Assembly (NCBI RefSeq): GCF_900101965.1
Contig: NZ_FNAP01000002.1
Span: 248,001-312,000, forward strand
Reading direction: 5' to 3'
Origin: Rhodospira trueperi
GTDB lineage: Bacteria > Pseudomonadota > Alphaproteobacteria > Rhodospirillales > Rhodospirillaceae
Length of the DNA stretch: 64,000 nucleotides
In this document: positions 1-9,082 of the stretch, piece by piece
Position numbering within the stretch: position 1 is the first letter of the stretch
Layout of the letters: the number at the start of each line of letters is the position of its first letter
The notes under the pieces: generated by a model
Database searches by the model: none
What the model saw: the letters and a program-made list of their open reading frames with translations, nothing else
Told to the model about the DNA's origin: nothing
Made by a program: the position numbers and the translations under genes

Positions 1-14
1 AGAGGGAGGATCCC

Positions 15-815
15 ATGGTTGACTCGGTTGCCGCCGCCGGTCTGGTGCAGGGCAAGTCCGCGCAGAGCAAGCAGAAGCTGGCCAACGACCTGGACAGCTT
101 CCTGACGCTGCTGACCGCCCAGCTGCAGGCGCAGGACCCGCTGTCCCCGATGGACTCCACCGAATTCACCAACCAGCTCGTGCAGTTCGCCCAGGTCGAG
201 CAGCAGATCTACCAGAACGAGAATCTGGAGGCGCTGCTGGCCTCCAACGTCAAGACCCAGCAGGCCATGGCCGTGAGCTACCTCGGCAGCTACATCGAGG
301 TGGAGACGGACAAGGTCATGCTGGACGACGGCATGGCCGTGTTCACCTACGGCCTGTCCGGCGACGCCGAGAAGGTCACGATCAACGTCAAGGACACGTC
401 CGGCGACATCGTGCGGACCTTCTCCGGCGACCCCTTGGCCGGTCTGCACAAGATCACCTGGGACGGCACCGACGAGACTGGCAACCCGGTCGAGGACGGG
501 GTCTATGTCCTGGAGGTCTCCACAGTCCAGAGCGAGGACGCCGCCGACGACGAAACCCTGGAGACGTGGACGACGTCCCTCGGCAAGGTCACCGGCATGG
601 CTGCGGACGGCACCTCCACATTCCTGGCCATCGGCGATCTGTCCGTCGACATGGACAAGGTGCTGGGCGTGTTCGAGTCGCTGCCGCTGGACGATGTGGA
701 CAGCGGCGATGACATCTCCGGCGATGATACCGGGGACGACACCGGCGACGATACCGGGGACGACACCGGCGACGACACCGGCGACGATACCGGGGACGAC
801 ACCACCACGACCTGA
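15..815 (+). CDS. flgD: Flagellar hook assembly (capping) protein FlgD
   Basis: Scaffold protein that caps the growing hook and lets FlgE subunits assemble outside the cell; it is discarded when the hook is finished. The N-terminal FlgD domain is clear at about residues 28-80 (FLTLLTAQLQAQDPLSPMDS, then a VQFAQVEQ stretch). The Ig-like/tudor part follows at about residues 115-215, with the WDGTDETGNPVEDGVY motif. The ATG has a good ribosome binding site (GGGAGGA) just upstream. The last 35 or so residues are a tandem GDDT repeat that ordinary FlgD proteins of about 220-230 residues lack. The hook gene flgE follows on the same strand after 119 bases, so the two are probably one operon that starts left of the window. 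Confidence 0.95.
   Translation: MVDSVAAAGLVQGKSAQSKQKLANDLDSFLTLLTAQLQAQDPLSPMDSTEFTNQLVQFAQVEQQIYQNENLEALLASNVKTQQAMAVSYLGSYIEVETDKVMLDDGMAVFTYGLSGDAEKVTINVKDTSGDIVRTFSGDPLAGLHKITWDGTDETGNPVEDGVYVLEVSTVQSEDAADDETLETWTTSLGKVTGMAADGTSTFLAIGDLSVDMDKVLGVFESLPLDDVDSGDDISGDDTGDDTGDDTGDDTGDDTGDDTGDDTTTT
706..803 (+). repeat. 12-bp tandem repeat encoding the GDDT tail of FlgD
   Basis: The 3' end of flgD holds about eight copies of a 12-base unit reading GGCGACGATACC or GGGGACGACACC, translated as Gly-Asp-Asp-Thr. The two codon variants alternate, so there is also a 24-base higher-order period. Copy number can change by replication slippage without losing frame. Confidence 0.85.
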
Positions 816-934
816 TGCCTGCAGGCCGGCGCGCCGGCCACCGCCAACGAACCGGGCCGGACACGTGCCCGGACCCCGCCCCAGGGATGACCCGTCCGGG
901 GCGCCCCTGAATGGGAACATCAAGGAGAAGACCG

Positions 935-2839
935 ATGTCGCTTTACGGAGCCTTGTTCTCGGGCGTGTCGGGATTGCAGTCGCAGTCCAGCGCCATGGGC
1001 GCGATCTCGGACAACGTCGCGAACGTCAACACCGTTGGCTACAAGGGTACGAAGGTCAACTTCCAGACCCTGGTGACGGCCCAGGTATCGCTGACCCAGT
1101 ATTCGCCGGGCGGCGTGCAGTCCGCGCCGCGCATGAACGTGGACATCCAGGGGCTGTTGCAGGCCACCACGTCGTCGACGGACTTCGGCCTGTCGGGGCA
1201 GGGCTTCTTCGTCGTCTCCGACCAGGCGATCGAACCCTCAGGTTATGCCTACAGCCGCGCCGGATCGTTCAAGGTCGACAAGGACGGCTACCTGCGCAAC
1301 GTCTCCGGCTACTACCTCCAGGGCTGGCCGTTGCAGACGTGGGACGGCACGACGTCCGCCTCGACGGTGACCTACAACAACGATACGTACATGAAGGCGT
1401 ATCGCAACGACAACGGCGACCTCTTCTACATCAACGACAACGCCGTCGACAGCGTCAACATGCAGCCGCTGAACCTGAACACCATCGGCGGCACGGCCCG
1501 TGGGACCTCCACCCTCTCCCTCGGCGCCAACCTGCCGAAGGACGCCCCCATCGGCAGGACCGAAAAGACCGCCGCGCTGATCTTCGACAGCCTCGGCAGT
1601 TCGCACAACCTGCTCTATTCCTGGACCAAGCGCGACCAGAACACGTGGGACGTTGATGCCATGCCGCCGGCGGGCAGCGAGTACATCAACATGACGGCCC
1701 AGGATGGCAGCACCTATTACAGTGCCGGGCGTCTCGATTTCACGGACATCCCGCAAGTCGCTGCCGGTGGTTCGACGACGATGACCATCGATGATGGCAC
1801 CACCACCTATACATACACGTTCACTGACTCCACTGGCGGTGACGGAATTGTGGATGAGGTTTCCAGCAGCAATGGTGCCAGTAGCGGGCCTTACACCTTC
1901 ACCACGCTGTCCGAGATGCTGGACGATTTGTCCAGCCTGATCGAGGAGGACCTTCAGGTCCTCGCCCTGGCCGAGCATGGCGGCGCCACCGGCAGTGTCG
2001 CCGATTCCACCGGCAAGAGTTCGCCGAGTAACTGGGCCGAACGCATCGCCGGCGAGAACAGCATCCTGATCCGGCAGTATAGCGAGGCCGACACCATCAC
2101 CGTGAATGCCTCCTCGTTGACCATCAACAGCGGTGCCGACCCGGCGGTGATTCAGGATGAATCGTATGGTATCCCGGCGCTGACAGCTGCGAGCGGCACG
2201 TGGCAGGGCTCCTGGATCAACGCCAACGCCAGTGGCATCACCTTCAACGGCGACGGTACCGTGGATACGATCTTCGGCTACGACGAGACGATCGAGAACG
2301 ACCCGCGCACCACCATGAACATCAACTGGGCCAACGGTGCCCTCGACATGGACGGGTCGTCCGCGCCTCCGGGTGGGCCCGCCATCACCCAGTTCTGGGG
2401 CAACTACAACGCCACCGACGGCATGCAGCAGCTTGCCGGTGATTATCAGCTCAACTACGTCACCCAGAACGGCAACCGGTTCGGCAACTATGCGGGCATC
2501 TCGGTGTCCGATAACGGCATCGTCACCGCCCTGTTCGACAACGGCGTGCAGGCCCCGATCTTCATGATCCCGGTGGCCACCTTCGTGAACCCGAACGGCA
2601 TGAACGCGCTGACCGGCAACGTGTTCCAGCAGACCGACACCTCCGGCCTGCCGGTGGTGCGCGAGGCCGGCTCCGCCGGGGCCGCGTCGGTCGCGCAGGC
2701 GACTCTGGAAGCCTCGACCGTCGATCTGGGCGAGGAATTCACCACCATGATCACCACCCAGCGCGCCTATTCGGCGGCGGCGAAGATCATCACCACGTCG
2801 GACGACATGCTGGAGGAACTGATCCGAATCAAACGGTAG
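935..2839 (+). CDS. flgE: Flagellar hook protein FlgE
   Basis: Structural subunit of the flagellar hook, the universal joint between rod and filament. The N-terminus MSLYGALFSGVSGLQSQSSA is the standard rod/hook/filament helix (Flg_bb_rod), followed by the conserved DNVANVNTVGYKG motif. The C-terminus (QATLEASTVDLGEEFTTMIT to DDMLEELIRI) is the matching helical domain. The middle is a large, Thr/Asn/Gly-rich variable region, giving 634 residues, longer than the roughly 400 of enteric FlgE but common in alphaproteobacteria. The start at 935 is preferred over an ATG at 911 because AAGGAGAAG lies 5-13 bases before it and the family N-terminus begins there. It follows flgD. Confidence 0.96.
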   Translation: MSLYGALFSGVSGLQSQSSAMGAISDNVANVNTVGYKGTKVNFQTLVTAQVSLTQYSPGGVQSAPRMNVDIQGLLQATTSSTDFGLSGQGFFVVSDQAIEPSGYAYSRAGSFKVDKDGYLRNVSGYYLQGWPLQTWDGTTSASTVTYNNDTYMKAYRNDNGDLFYINDNAVDSVNMQPLNLNTIGGTARGTSTLSLGANLPKDAPIGRTEKTAALIFDSLGSSHNLLYSWTKRDQNTWDVDAMPPAGSEYINMTAQDGSTYYSAGRLDFTDIPQVAAGGSTTMTIDDGTTTYTYTFTDSTGGDGIVDEVSSSNGASSGPYTFTTLSEMLDDLSSLIEEDLQVLALAEHGGATGSVADSTGKSSPSNWAERIAGENSILIRQYSEADTITVNASSLTINSGADPAVIQDESYGIPALTAASGTWQGSWINANASGITFNGDGTVDTIFGYDETIENDPRTTMNINWANGALDMDGSSAPPGGPAITQFWGNYNATDGMQQLAGDYQLNYVTQNGNRFGNYAGISVSDNGIVTALFDNGVQAPIFMIPVATFVNPNGMNALTGNVFQQTDTSGLPVVREAGSAGAASVAQATLEASTVDLGEEFTTMITTQRAYSAAAKIITTSDDMLEELIRIKR

Positions 2840-2883
2840 GCGGGCGCTTTTCGCGCGGTCTTCTCCTTCTTTCAGGATCTCAC

Positions 2884-2916
2884 CCCCCCGGTCGCCTCAT
2901 CGGCCGGGGGGTTTTC
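2884..2916 (+). terminator. Rho-independent terminator after flgE
   Basis: A strong hairpin pairs CCCCCCGG with CCGGGGGG around a short loop and is followed directly by TTTT. It lies 45 bases past the flgE stop and closes the hook operon. Confidence 0.85.
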
Positions 2917-3107
2917 TATTTCGACGTGCGGGGGCGCGTTCGTGTTGCCGCGTCCCGGGGCGTGCCCGTGACAAACGCGGCCTCTCTGTGTCAATTTTAC
3001 TTGACTCCCCATCGCGTCCCCCCTCAGGTGGTCGGATCAGATCGACCCCCAAAACCGGCACGCCCCGGCGCGGGCGCGTGCCGCCATCCGGAGAGACAGA
3101 GTCCGCG

Positions 3108-4505
3108 ATGACCCCGTTTCAGCGTCCCAATTCGGCCGCCGCGCGCGATGTTCGCCACCAGATGCACCCCTACACCAACCCCGTGGCCCACGAGGCCAAC
3201 GGTCCGATGATCGTGGACCGGGGCGAGGGCGTGCGCGTCTTCGACGAGGACGGCAAGGACTACATTGAGGGGCTGGCCGGCCTTTGGTGCACGTCCCTGG
3301 GCTTCGCGGCGGAGGAGCGGGTGGCCCGCGTGGCCTATGACCAGCTTCGCCGGCTTGGCTTCTATCATCCGTTCGGGGGCAAGGCGCACACGCCCGGCAT
3401 CGACCTGGCCGAGGCCCTGATCGCCATGGCGCCGGTGCCGATGTCCAAGGTGCTGTTCTGCAACTCCGGCTCCGAGGCCAACGACACCGCGATCAAGCTG
3501 ATCCGCTTCTACAACAACGCGTTGGGGCGACCGGAAAAGAAGAAGATCATCAGCCGCACCAAGGCCTATCACGGCGTCACGGTGGCGAGCGCCAGCCTGA
3601 CCGGGCTGCCGTTCAATCACCGCGATTTCGATCTGCCGATGGACGGCGTGCTGCACACCACCTGTCCGCACCCCTACCACTTCGGCGCCGAGGGCGAGAG
3701 CCCGGAGGACTTCGCCACCCGCTGCGCCGAGGACCTGGAGGCGCTGATCCAGGCCGAGGGACCGGAGACCATCGCCGCCTTCTTCGCCGAGCCGGTGATG
3801 GGCGCGGGCGGCGTGATCGTGCCGCCACCGACGTACTTCGAGAAAATCCAGGCCGTGCTGAAGCGTCACGACATCCTGTTCGTGGTCGACGAAGTGATCT
3901 GCGGCTTCGGCCGCACCGGCAACGCGTGGGGCTGCCAGACGTTCGGGCTTCAGCCGGACATGATCGCCTGTGCCAAGCAGATGTCGTCCGGCTATCTGCC
4001 CATCGCCGCCTTGATGCTGAACGAGCGGGTGTATGCCCCGATCCGCGACAACGCCGGGCGCATCGGCATGTTCGGCCATGGCTTTACCTATGGCGGCCAT
4101 CCGGTGTCCTGTGCCGTGGCGCTGGAGGTGCTGGCCATCTACAAGGAACGCGACGTGTTCGCCCACGCCGCCGCCGTCGGCCCGCGCCTGCAACAGCGCC
4201 TGCGCGGGTTGGCCGACCATCCCCTGGTGGGCGAGACGCGCGGCGTCGGCCTCATCGGTGGGGTGGAACTCAGCCGCGATAAGGCCGCCCGCCGGCCGTT
4301 CGATCCCGCCCAGGGGGTGGGGCCGGCGATGGGGCTGCACCTGCATGCGCGCGGAATCATCACCCGCGTCATCGGCGACACGGTGGCGTTCTCGCCGCCG
4401 CTCGTCATCACCGAGGAGGAGATCGACACCATGGTGGATCGAGTCGCGCTCGCCCTGGACGACACATTGGCCTGGTGTCGGGCCGAGGGGCTGCTGCCGG
4501 CCTAG
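3108..4505 (+). CDS. Class III (omega) aminotransferase, PLP-dependent
   Basis: Pyridoxal-phosphate enzyme that moves an amino group from an amine or omega-amino acid to a 2-oxo acid such as pyruvate; the true substrate cannot be read from the sequence. Class III hallmarks are visible: NSGSEANDTAIKLIRFYN, the DEVICGFGRTG stretch that contacts the cofactor, and the PLP-binding lysine at about residue 290 in CAKQMSSGYLPIAA. The length of 465 residues is normal. The start at 3108 has a GGAGAGA ribosome binding site; the longer frame from 2988 is not supported. It stands alone between the flgE terminator and hemA, so the context does not help. Beta-alanine/pyruvate or diamine/pyruvate transaminase are reasonable guesses. 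Confidence 0.88.
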   Translation: MTPFQRPNSAAARDVRHQMHPYTNPVAHEANGPMIVDRGEGVRVFDEDGKDYIEGLAGLWCTSLGFAAEERVARVAYDQLRRLGFYHPFGGKAHTPGIDLAEALIAMAPVPMSKVLFCNSGSEANDTAIKLIRFYNNALGRPEKKKIISRTKAYHGVTVASASLTGLPFNHRDFDLPMDGVLHTTCPHPYHFGAEGESPEDFATRCAEDLEALIQAEGPETIAAFFAEPVMGAGGVIVPPPTYFEKIQAVLKRHDILFVVDEVICGFGRTGNAWGCQTFGLQPDMIACAKQMSSGYLPIAALMLNERVYAPIRDNAGRIGMFGHGFTYGGHPVSCAVALEVLAIYKERDVFAHAAAVGPRLQQRLRGLADHPLVGETRGVGLIGGVELSRDKAARRPFDPAQGVGPAMGLHLHARGIITRVIGDTVAFSPPLVITEEEIDTMVDRVALALDDTLAWCRAEGLLPA

Positions 4506-4688
4506 GAAGAGCCGCGCGTTCGGGGCACCGGCCGGAACCCGGGTCGGTGAAGACGCTAATCTCCCTAAAACTTTTGCAATACTCCCCGGCTGTCGTTGCC
4601 ATGACCAACGCTGAAGAGTTACTTTCCGCGCCGAGGGATTTGGTCGCAACGTGGATCGGGACCCCGTCTGACCGAGAGGACGTCACCG

Positions 4689-5903
4689 ATGGATTACAAG
4701 AGCTATTTCGCGGACCGTTTGCGTGATCTGCGCGAGGAGGGGCGGTACCGCGTGTTCTGTGACCTGGAACGCCGCACCGGCAAGTTCCCGAAAGCCATCA
4801 ATCACCGCGACGGGGAGACCCACGAGGTCACCATCTGGTGTTCCAACGACTACATGGGCATGGGGATGCACCCTGAGGTCGTCGGCGCCATCGCCGACGC
4901 CGTCAGCCAGTGCGGTGCCGGGGCCGGCGGCACGCGCAACATCTCCGGCACCACGCACCATCACGTCATGCTGGAAGAGGTGCTGGCCGACTGGCACCAG
5001 AAGGAGTCGGCCCTGGTCTTCACCAGCGGTTACGTGGCCAACCTGACCACGCTGATGACCCTGGGCCAACAGATTCCGGATCTGGTCATCTTCTCCGACG
5101 CCCTGAACCACAACAGCATGATCGAGGGCGTGCGCCATTCCCGCGCCCCGAAGAAGATCTTCCGCCACAATGATCCGGCGGACCTGGATCGGCTGCTGTC
5201 CGAGTACCCGAAAGCCACCCCGAAACTGGTGGCCTTCGAGTCGGTGTACTCCATGGACGGCGACATCGCGCCCATCGCCGACATCTGCGATGTGGCCGAG
5301 AAACACGGCGCCCTGACCTTCCTGGACGAGGTCCACGCCGTCGGCATGTACGGTGAGCGCGGGTCCGGCGTGGCCGAGCGCGACGGCGTGGCCGACCGCA
5401 TCGATATCGTCCAGGCCACCATGGGCAAGGCCATCGGCTGCATCGGCGGCTACATCGCCGGCGACAAGGACTTGGTGGACTTCGTGCGCAGCTTCGGCGC
5501 CGGGTTCATCTTCACCACGTCACTGCCGCCGGGCATCGCCGCCGGGGCCTGCGCCAGCATCAAGCACCTGAGCGAACACAACGAACTGCGCATCCGTCAT
5601 CAGGAACGCGCCGCCACCCTGAAACGCCGCCTGCGCGAGATGAACCTGCCGGTGATGGATTCCGTCAGTCACATCGTGCCGGTCCTGGTGGGCGACGCCG
5701 GGCTGTGCAAGCAGGCCTCCGACCTGCTGCTGACCCGTCATCATATCTATGTGCAGCCGATCAACTATCCGACCGTGCCGCGCGGCACGGAGCGTCTGCG
5801 CATCACGCCGACGCCGCTGCACGACGACGAGCTGATGGACCACCTCGTGGCCGCCCTGCTCGACGTTTGGAGCACGCTGGGGATCAACCAGCAGGCAGCC
5901 TAA
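4689..5903 (+). CDS. hemA: 5-aminolevulinate synthase (Shemin pathway)
   Basis: Condenses glycine and succinyl-CoA to 5-aminolevulinate, the first step of haem, cobalamin and bacteriochlorophyll synthesis in alphaproteobacteria. The alpha-oxoamine synthase motifs are all present: WCSNDYMGMGMHP, GGTRNISGTTHHH, SDALNHNSMIEG, DEVHAVGMYG, and the PLP lysine at about residue 248 in TMGKAIGCIGG. The length of 404 residues matches typical HemA. A GAGAGG ribosome binding site precedes the ATG. The 183-base upstream gap holds an AT-richer stretch (about 4555-4590) that may be the promoter, but I see no FNR-type box. A hairpin and a 43-bp palindromic repeat follow the gene. Confidence 0.97.
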   Translation: MDYKSYFADRLRDLREEGRYRVFCDLERRTGKFPKAINHRDGETHEVTIWCSNDYMGMGMHPEVVGAIADAVSQCGAGAGGTRNISGTTHHHVMLEEVLADWHQKESALVFTSGYVANLTTLMTLGQQIPDLVIFSDALNHNSMIEGVRHSRAPKKIFRHNDPADLDRLLSEYPKATPKLVAFESVYSMDGDIAPIADICDVAEKHGALTFLDEVHAVGMYGERGSGVAERDGVADRIDIVQATMGKAIGCIGGYIAGDKDLVDFVRSFGAGFIFTTSLPPGIAAGACASIKHLSEHNELRIRHQERAATLKRRLREMNLPVMDSVSHIVPVLVGDAGLCKQASDLLLTRHHIYVQPINYPTVPRGTERLRITPTPLHDDELMDHLVAALLDVWSTLGINQQAA

Positions 5904-5942
5904 CCGCACCGCACGACGGAGCGGTTCAATCCGGCCCGTTCT

Positions 5943-5975
5943 CAGCCCCCGCGTCGGCCCCCGGCGCGGGGGCTG
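5943..5975 (+). terminator. GC-rich hairpin after hemA
   Basis: The arms CAGCCCCCGCG and CGCGGGGGCTG pair perfectly over 11 bases, 40 bases past the hemA stop. There is no long T run, so this is a probable rather than certain rho-independent terminator. Confidence 0.6.
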
Positions 5976-5991
5976 GGCGTTTGGGGGCTGA

Positions 5992-6034
5992 GCAAATCCC
6001 GCACGATCCGGAACGGATCGCCACGACGATTTGC
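5992..6034. repeat. 43-bp palindromic intergenic repeat, copy 1
   Basis: Nested palindrome: outer arms GCAAATC and GATTTGC, inner arms CGATCC and GGATCG around GGAAC. A second copy of the same 43-base length lies at 27267-27309, with 38 of 43 positions identical. This copy lies between hemA and the convergent peroxiredoxin gene. Confidence 0.8.
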
Positions 6035-6138
6035 CTCATCATCAAATGCTTTAGCGCACTGCGTGTTTCAGGGGATCACGCAACGCCGCCCAGACATCCG
6101 AACGCGGTGTCAGGAGAACGGTTCATCCAGGTTTCGGA

Positions 6139-6624
6139 TTACAGGTGCGCCAGGACGTTATCCGCGCCCGAGACGGCCAGTTGCGGCCCGCCCTCCAGGA
6201 ACAGGTGCTCGATCAGGCCGTTGCGGACGACCATCGCATAGCGTTGCGAGCGCATCCCCAGGCCCATGGCCGAGCCGTCGAACGCGGTGCCGGTGGCCTC
6301 CGCCAGGGCGCCGTTGCCGTCGGAAACCATCAGCACCTTGCCGTCGGCGCCGCTGGCCTTGCCCCAGGCGTCCATGACGAAGGGATCGGCGACCGCGACG
6401 CAGGCCACGGCGTCCACATCCTTGGCGGCGAACTGGTCAATGTGCGCGATGTAGCCGGGCAGGTGCTGCTCGGAGCAGGTCGGGGTGAACGGTCCCGGCA
6501 CCGAGAACAGCACCACGGTCTTGCCGGCGAACAGTTCCGTCGTGGTGACGGGACGGACGCCGGCCTCGCTCAGCATATACAGCGTGACCTCGGGCATGCG
6601 GTCACCGGCCTGGATGGTGGGCAT
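6139..6624 (-). CDS. Peroxiredoxin, PRX5 family
   Basis: Thiol peroxidase that reduces hydrogen peroxide and alkyl hydroperoxides using glutathione/glutaredoxin or thioredoxin. The peroxidatic cysteine is Cys50 in the PGPFTPTCSEQHLP motif, the exact PRX5-type signature. The RSQRYAMVVRNG stretch carries the conserved arginine. At 161 residues it is a standard single-domain enzyme with no fused glutaredoxin. It lies 54 bases downstream of the disulfide reductase gene on the same strand, so the two may form a periplasmic/cytosolic thiol stress pair. It converges with hemA. Confidence 0.93.
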   Translation of the reverse strand: MPTIQAGDRMPEVTLYMLSEAGVRPVTTTELFAGKTVVLFSVPGPFTPTCSEQHLPGYIAHIDQFAAKDVDAVACVAVADPFVMDAWGKASGADGKVLMVSDGNGALAEATGTAFDGSAMGLGMRSQRYAMVVRNGLIEHLFLEGGPQLAVSGADNVLAHL

Positions 6625-6678
6625 GGGTCTGTCTCCTGGTCATGACCGCGAGGGGTCGGGAACGGGCCCCGGGGACGA

Positions 6679-8943
6679 TCATTCCGATCCGGGTGCGGCG
6701 GTGGCGGTCTCGATCCCTTTGAGCACGGCGGCGTTGGTCAGCAGTTCGGGCAGGGGAACGCCGCTCGGCGCCGACGGCCCGTACACCGCGTTGAAGGGAA
6801 TACCGTAGCGGCCGAAGCCGGCGAGATAGGCGGTGATGGCGTCGTCGGGTCGGGTCCAATCACCGCGCATCAGAATGATGTTGGAAGCCGCCAGCCGTTC
6901 GGCAATGGGGGATCGATCCAACACCATGCGTTTATTGACCTGACAGGTCACACACCAATCGGCGGTGACGTCCACGAACACGGTCTGTCCCCCGGCCACC
7001 AGATCGGGAATGGCGGCCGGATCCAGCGGGCGCCAGTCGCCGACCGATGCCGTCTCGCCCGCCGCGTGCCGCGCGTCCACGCCGGGCAGCCGGTCGGCCC
7101 AGGCCGGCAACGCCAGCGCCGCCAGCGCGGCCAGTCCGGCCAGCACGGGCCGTCCCGGCAGGCGCCGGGCGGGCACCGCCACCACCAGCACCATCAGCAC
7201 CATCAAGGCACCGACCAACGCGGCGGCCAGCGGCGGCACCTGCGCCGCCAGAACCGTCAGCAGCCAGACCGCCGTGCCGGCCAGGGCCACGCCCAGAACG
7301 CCCTTCAACCACAGCATCCAGCGTCCGGGCCGGGGCAGCCGGGTCGCCCAGCCGGGTCGCGCGGCGACCAGCAGATACGGCAGCGCCATGCCCACGCCCA
7401 GGGTCAGGAAGATCAGCAGGATCTCGACCCAGCCCCGCGACAGCGCGAAGCCCACCGCCGTGCCCAGGAACGGGGCGGAACAGGGCGTGGCCAACAGGGT
7501 GGCGAAGGCCCCGGTGCCGAACGCGCCCCACAGCGACCCATGCTCACGCCCGCTGCCGCCGCCGGCATCGGCCAGCCATCCGGGCAGGCCGATCTCGAAC
7601 AGGCCCCACAGGTTCGCCGCGAACAGCGACAGCAGCACCACCATGGCCACCAGGAACCAGGGCTGCTGGAACTGGATGCCCCAGCCCACCGCCATGCCGG
7701 CGGCCTTGACCGCCACGGCCGCGCCGCCCAGCGCCACGAACGAGGCGATGATTCCGGCCGCGCTCATCAGGAAACTGGCGCGGGCGTGGGACCGGCTGGC
7801 GCCACCGTGGCCCATCACGCCCAGCACCTTCAGCGACAGCACCGGGAGCACGCAGGGCATCAGATTGAGGATCAGCCCACCCCCCAAAGCCAGCCCCAGC
7901 ATGGTGGCCAGGGTGGCGAAGGTGAGGCCTGCGCCGGTCTGGGCGGGTGGGGCCAGCGGCGCCGGCCCGGTGGCCCGGTCGGGCGTCACGTTGGCTTCCA
8001 GGCCGCGCGCGCCGTCCACCACGGTCAGCGTCAGCGACACTCCGCGCAGATCGTCCACGCCGCCCGCCCGGGTCCACAACACTGTCAGGTCCGCGCCGTC
8101 GTCGGCCACGGTCGGGGCGCCGAACCACGCGCCCTCCGGTCCCTCGACGAACAGGTCCGGATCGGCCAGCGGCGGGTCGGCCCGCACCGCCACGCGCAGC
8201 ACGGACCCGTCCTCCTCGACCACCGCCTCCTCCAGGCTCAGGCCCTGGGCGGCGCCGTCGCCCGGCACCGCCGACTCGGCCCGATTGAGCACCTGGGCAT
8301 GGCCCGACGGCCCGCCGGGACCCGCCGCCAGATCCAGCGACAGCGCCACCGCGCGCGGCACGCAGATGTCCTTGCAGGTCAGATAGTCCACGCTGGCCCG
8401 CAGGCGCAGGCCTTGGCCCGGGTCGGAAACCGTGGCCGCGATGGGATACAGGACGCTGCCGTCGTAGCCGACGGTCTCGATCCCCAACACGGAAAACCGC
8501 TGGGGCGCCGGCCACAGCAGGTGGGCGTCCTCAAGGTTCTCGCTGCCGGTCCAGTCGATGGAGGGCGGATAACCGGCATCGCCGGGGGAGCGCCAGTACA
8601 CCTTCCAGCCGTCGGCGAGGTCGAAATCGAGGCCAAGGCGCACCGCCGAGTCGTCATTGATGGCGCGGCGCGCGGCGATCAGTCGGACGCGGCCTTCCGG
8701 GGTTTCGACCCAGGCGCCGGTGCCCGGCGCCGTCCAGTCGGGCAACTGCGCCCGCGCCGGGGCGGCCGCCGTCGCCGCCATGACCAGACCCACCAGAACC
8801 ATCCCCCACACCAGCAGCCGTTCCGCTGCCCGTGGAATGCCCCGTGGAATACCATGCGTCGCCGCCATCACCGGGACCGCTCCTCTCGCGTCTGTGGAGA
8901 CCATCGGCCCCCAGCATATCGGACAAGACCGCGCCCGACGCAA
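6679..8943 (-). CDS. Protein-disulfide reductase, DsbD/ScsB type
   Basis: Inner-membrane protein that carries electrons from cytoplasmic thioredoxin to periplasmic disulfides. After a hydrophobic N-terminal segment comes a periplasmic domain with a CKDIC motif (about residue 193), a transmembrane core with the paired cysteines in LMPCVLPVLSLK and TPCSAPFLGT, and a C-terminal thioredoxin domain with the WCVTC active site. The long periplasmic domain before the core resembles ScsB-type proteins of alphaproteobacteria more than enteric DsbD. The frame opens at 8943, but an internal ATG at about residue 26 would give a more compact signal peptide, so the start is uncertain. Probably co-transcribed with the peroxiredoxin. 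Confidence 0.9.
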   Translation of the reverse strand: MRRARSCPICWGPMVSTDARGAVPVMAATHGIPRGIPRAAERLLVWGMVLVGLVMAATAAAPARAQLPDWTAPGTGAWVETPEGRVRLIAARRAINDDSAVRLGLDFDLADGWKVYWRSPGDAGYPPSIDWTGSENLEDAHLLWPAPQRFSVLGIETVGYDGSVLYPIAATVSDPGQGLRLRASVDYLTCKDICVPRAVALSLDLAAGPGGPSGHAQVLNRAESAVPGDGAAQGLSLEEAVVEEDGSVLRVAVRADPPLADPDLFVEGPEGAWFGAPTVADDGADLTVLWTRAGGVDDLRGVSLTLTVVDGARGLEANVTPDRATGPAPLAPPAQTGAGLTFATLATMLGLALGGGLILNLMPCVLPVLSLKVLGVMGHGGASRSHARASFLMSAAGIIASFVALGGAAVAVKAAGMAVGWGIQFQQPWFLVAMVVLLSLFAANLWGLFEIGLPGWLADAGGGSGREHGSLWGAFGTGAFATLLATPCSAPFLGTAVGFALSRGWVEILLIFLTLGVGMALPYLLVAARPGWATRLPRPGRWMLWLKGVLGVALAGTAVWLLTVLAAQVPPLAAALVGALMVLMVLVVAVPARRLPGRPVLAGLAALAALALPAWADRLPGVDARHAAGETASVGDWRPLDPAAIPDLVAGGQTVFVDVTADWCVTCQVNKRMVLDRSPIAERLAASNIILMRGDWTRPDDAITAYLAGFGRYGIPFNAVYGPSAPSGVPLPELLTNAAVLKGIETATAAPGSE

Positions 8944-9082
8944 TCCCCGTCCGATCCCTGACCCCTCCCGCGTCGCGACGGGCTGCGCGGAACGAAGATG
9001 GGGCGGGGAAAAGTCCCCGCCCCACAGATCTCCGCCCCGGTGTGCTCCCGGTTTCGGTATCGAACGGGTCCGGAACGCCGGT

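Noticed and set aside
505-1656. Long plus-strand frame crossing flgD and flgE
   Set aside because: It is a shifted-frame shadow, Arg/Pro-rich with no family match, and conflicts with two recognisable flagellar genes.
3024-4649. Minus-strand frame opposite the aminotransferase
   Set aside because: Low-complexity antisense frame with no motif; the plus strand is a clear PLP enzyme.
4506-4688. FNR box before hemA
   Set aside because: No TTGAT-N4-ATCAA-like sequence could be found in the gap, although hemA is FNR-controlled in some relatives.
7066-8961. Plus-strand frame of more than 600 codons opposite the DsbD-like gene
   Set aside because: Gln/Arg/Gly-rich low-complexity antisense shadow typical of high-GC DNA; the minus strand has clear domains and active-site cysteines.
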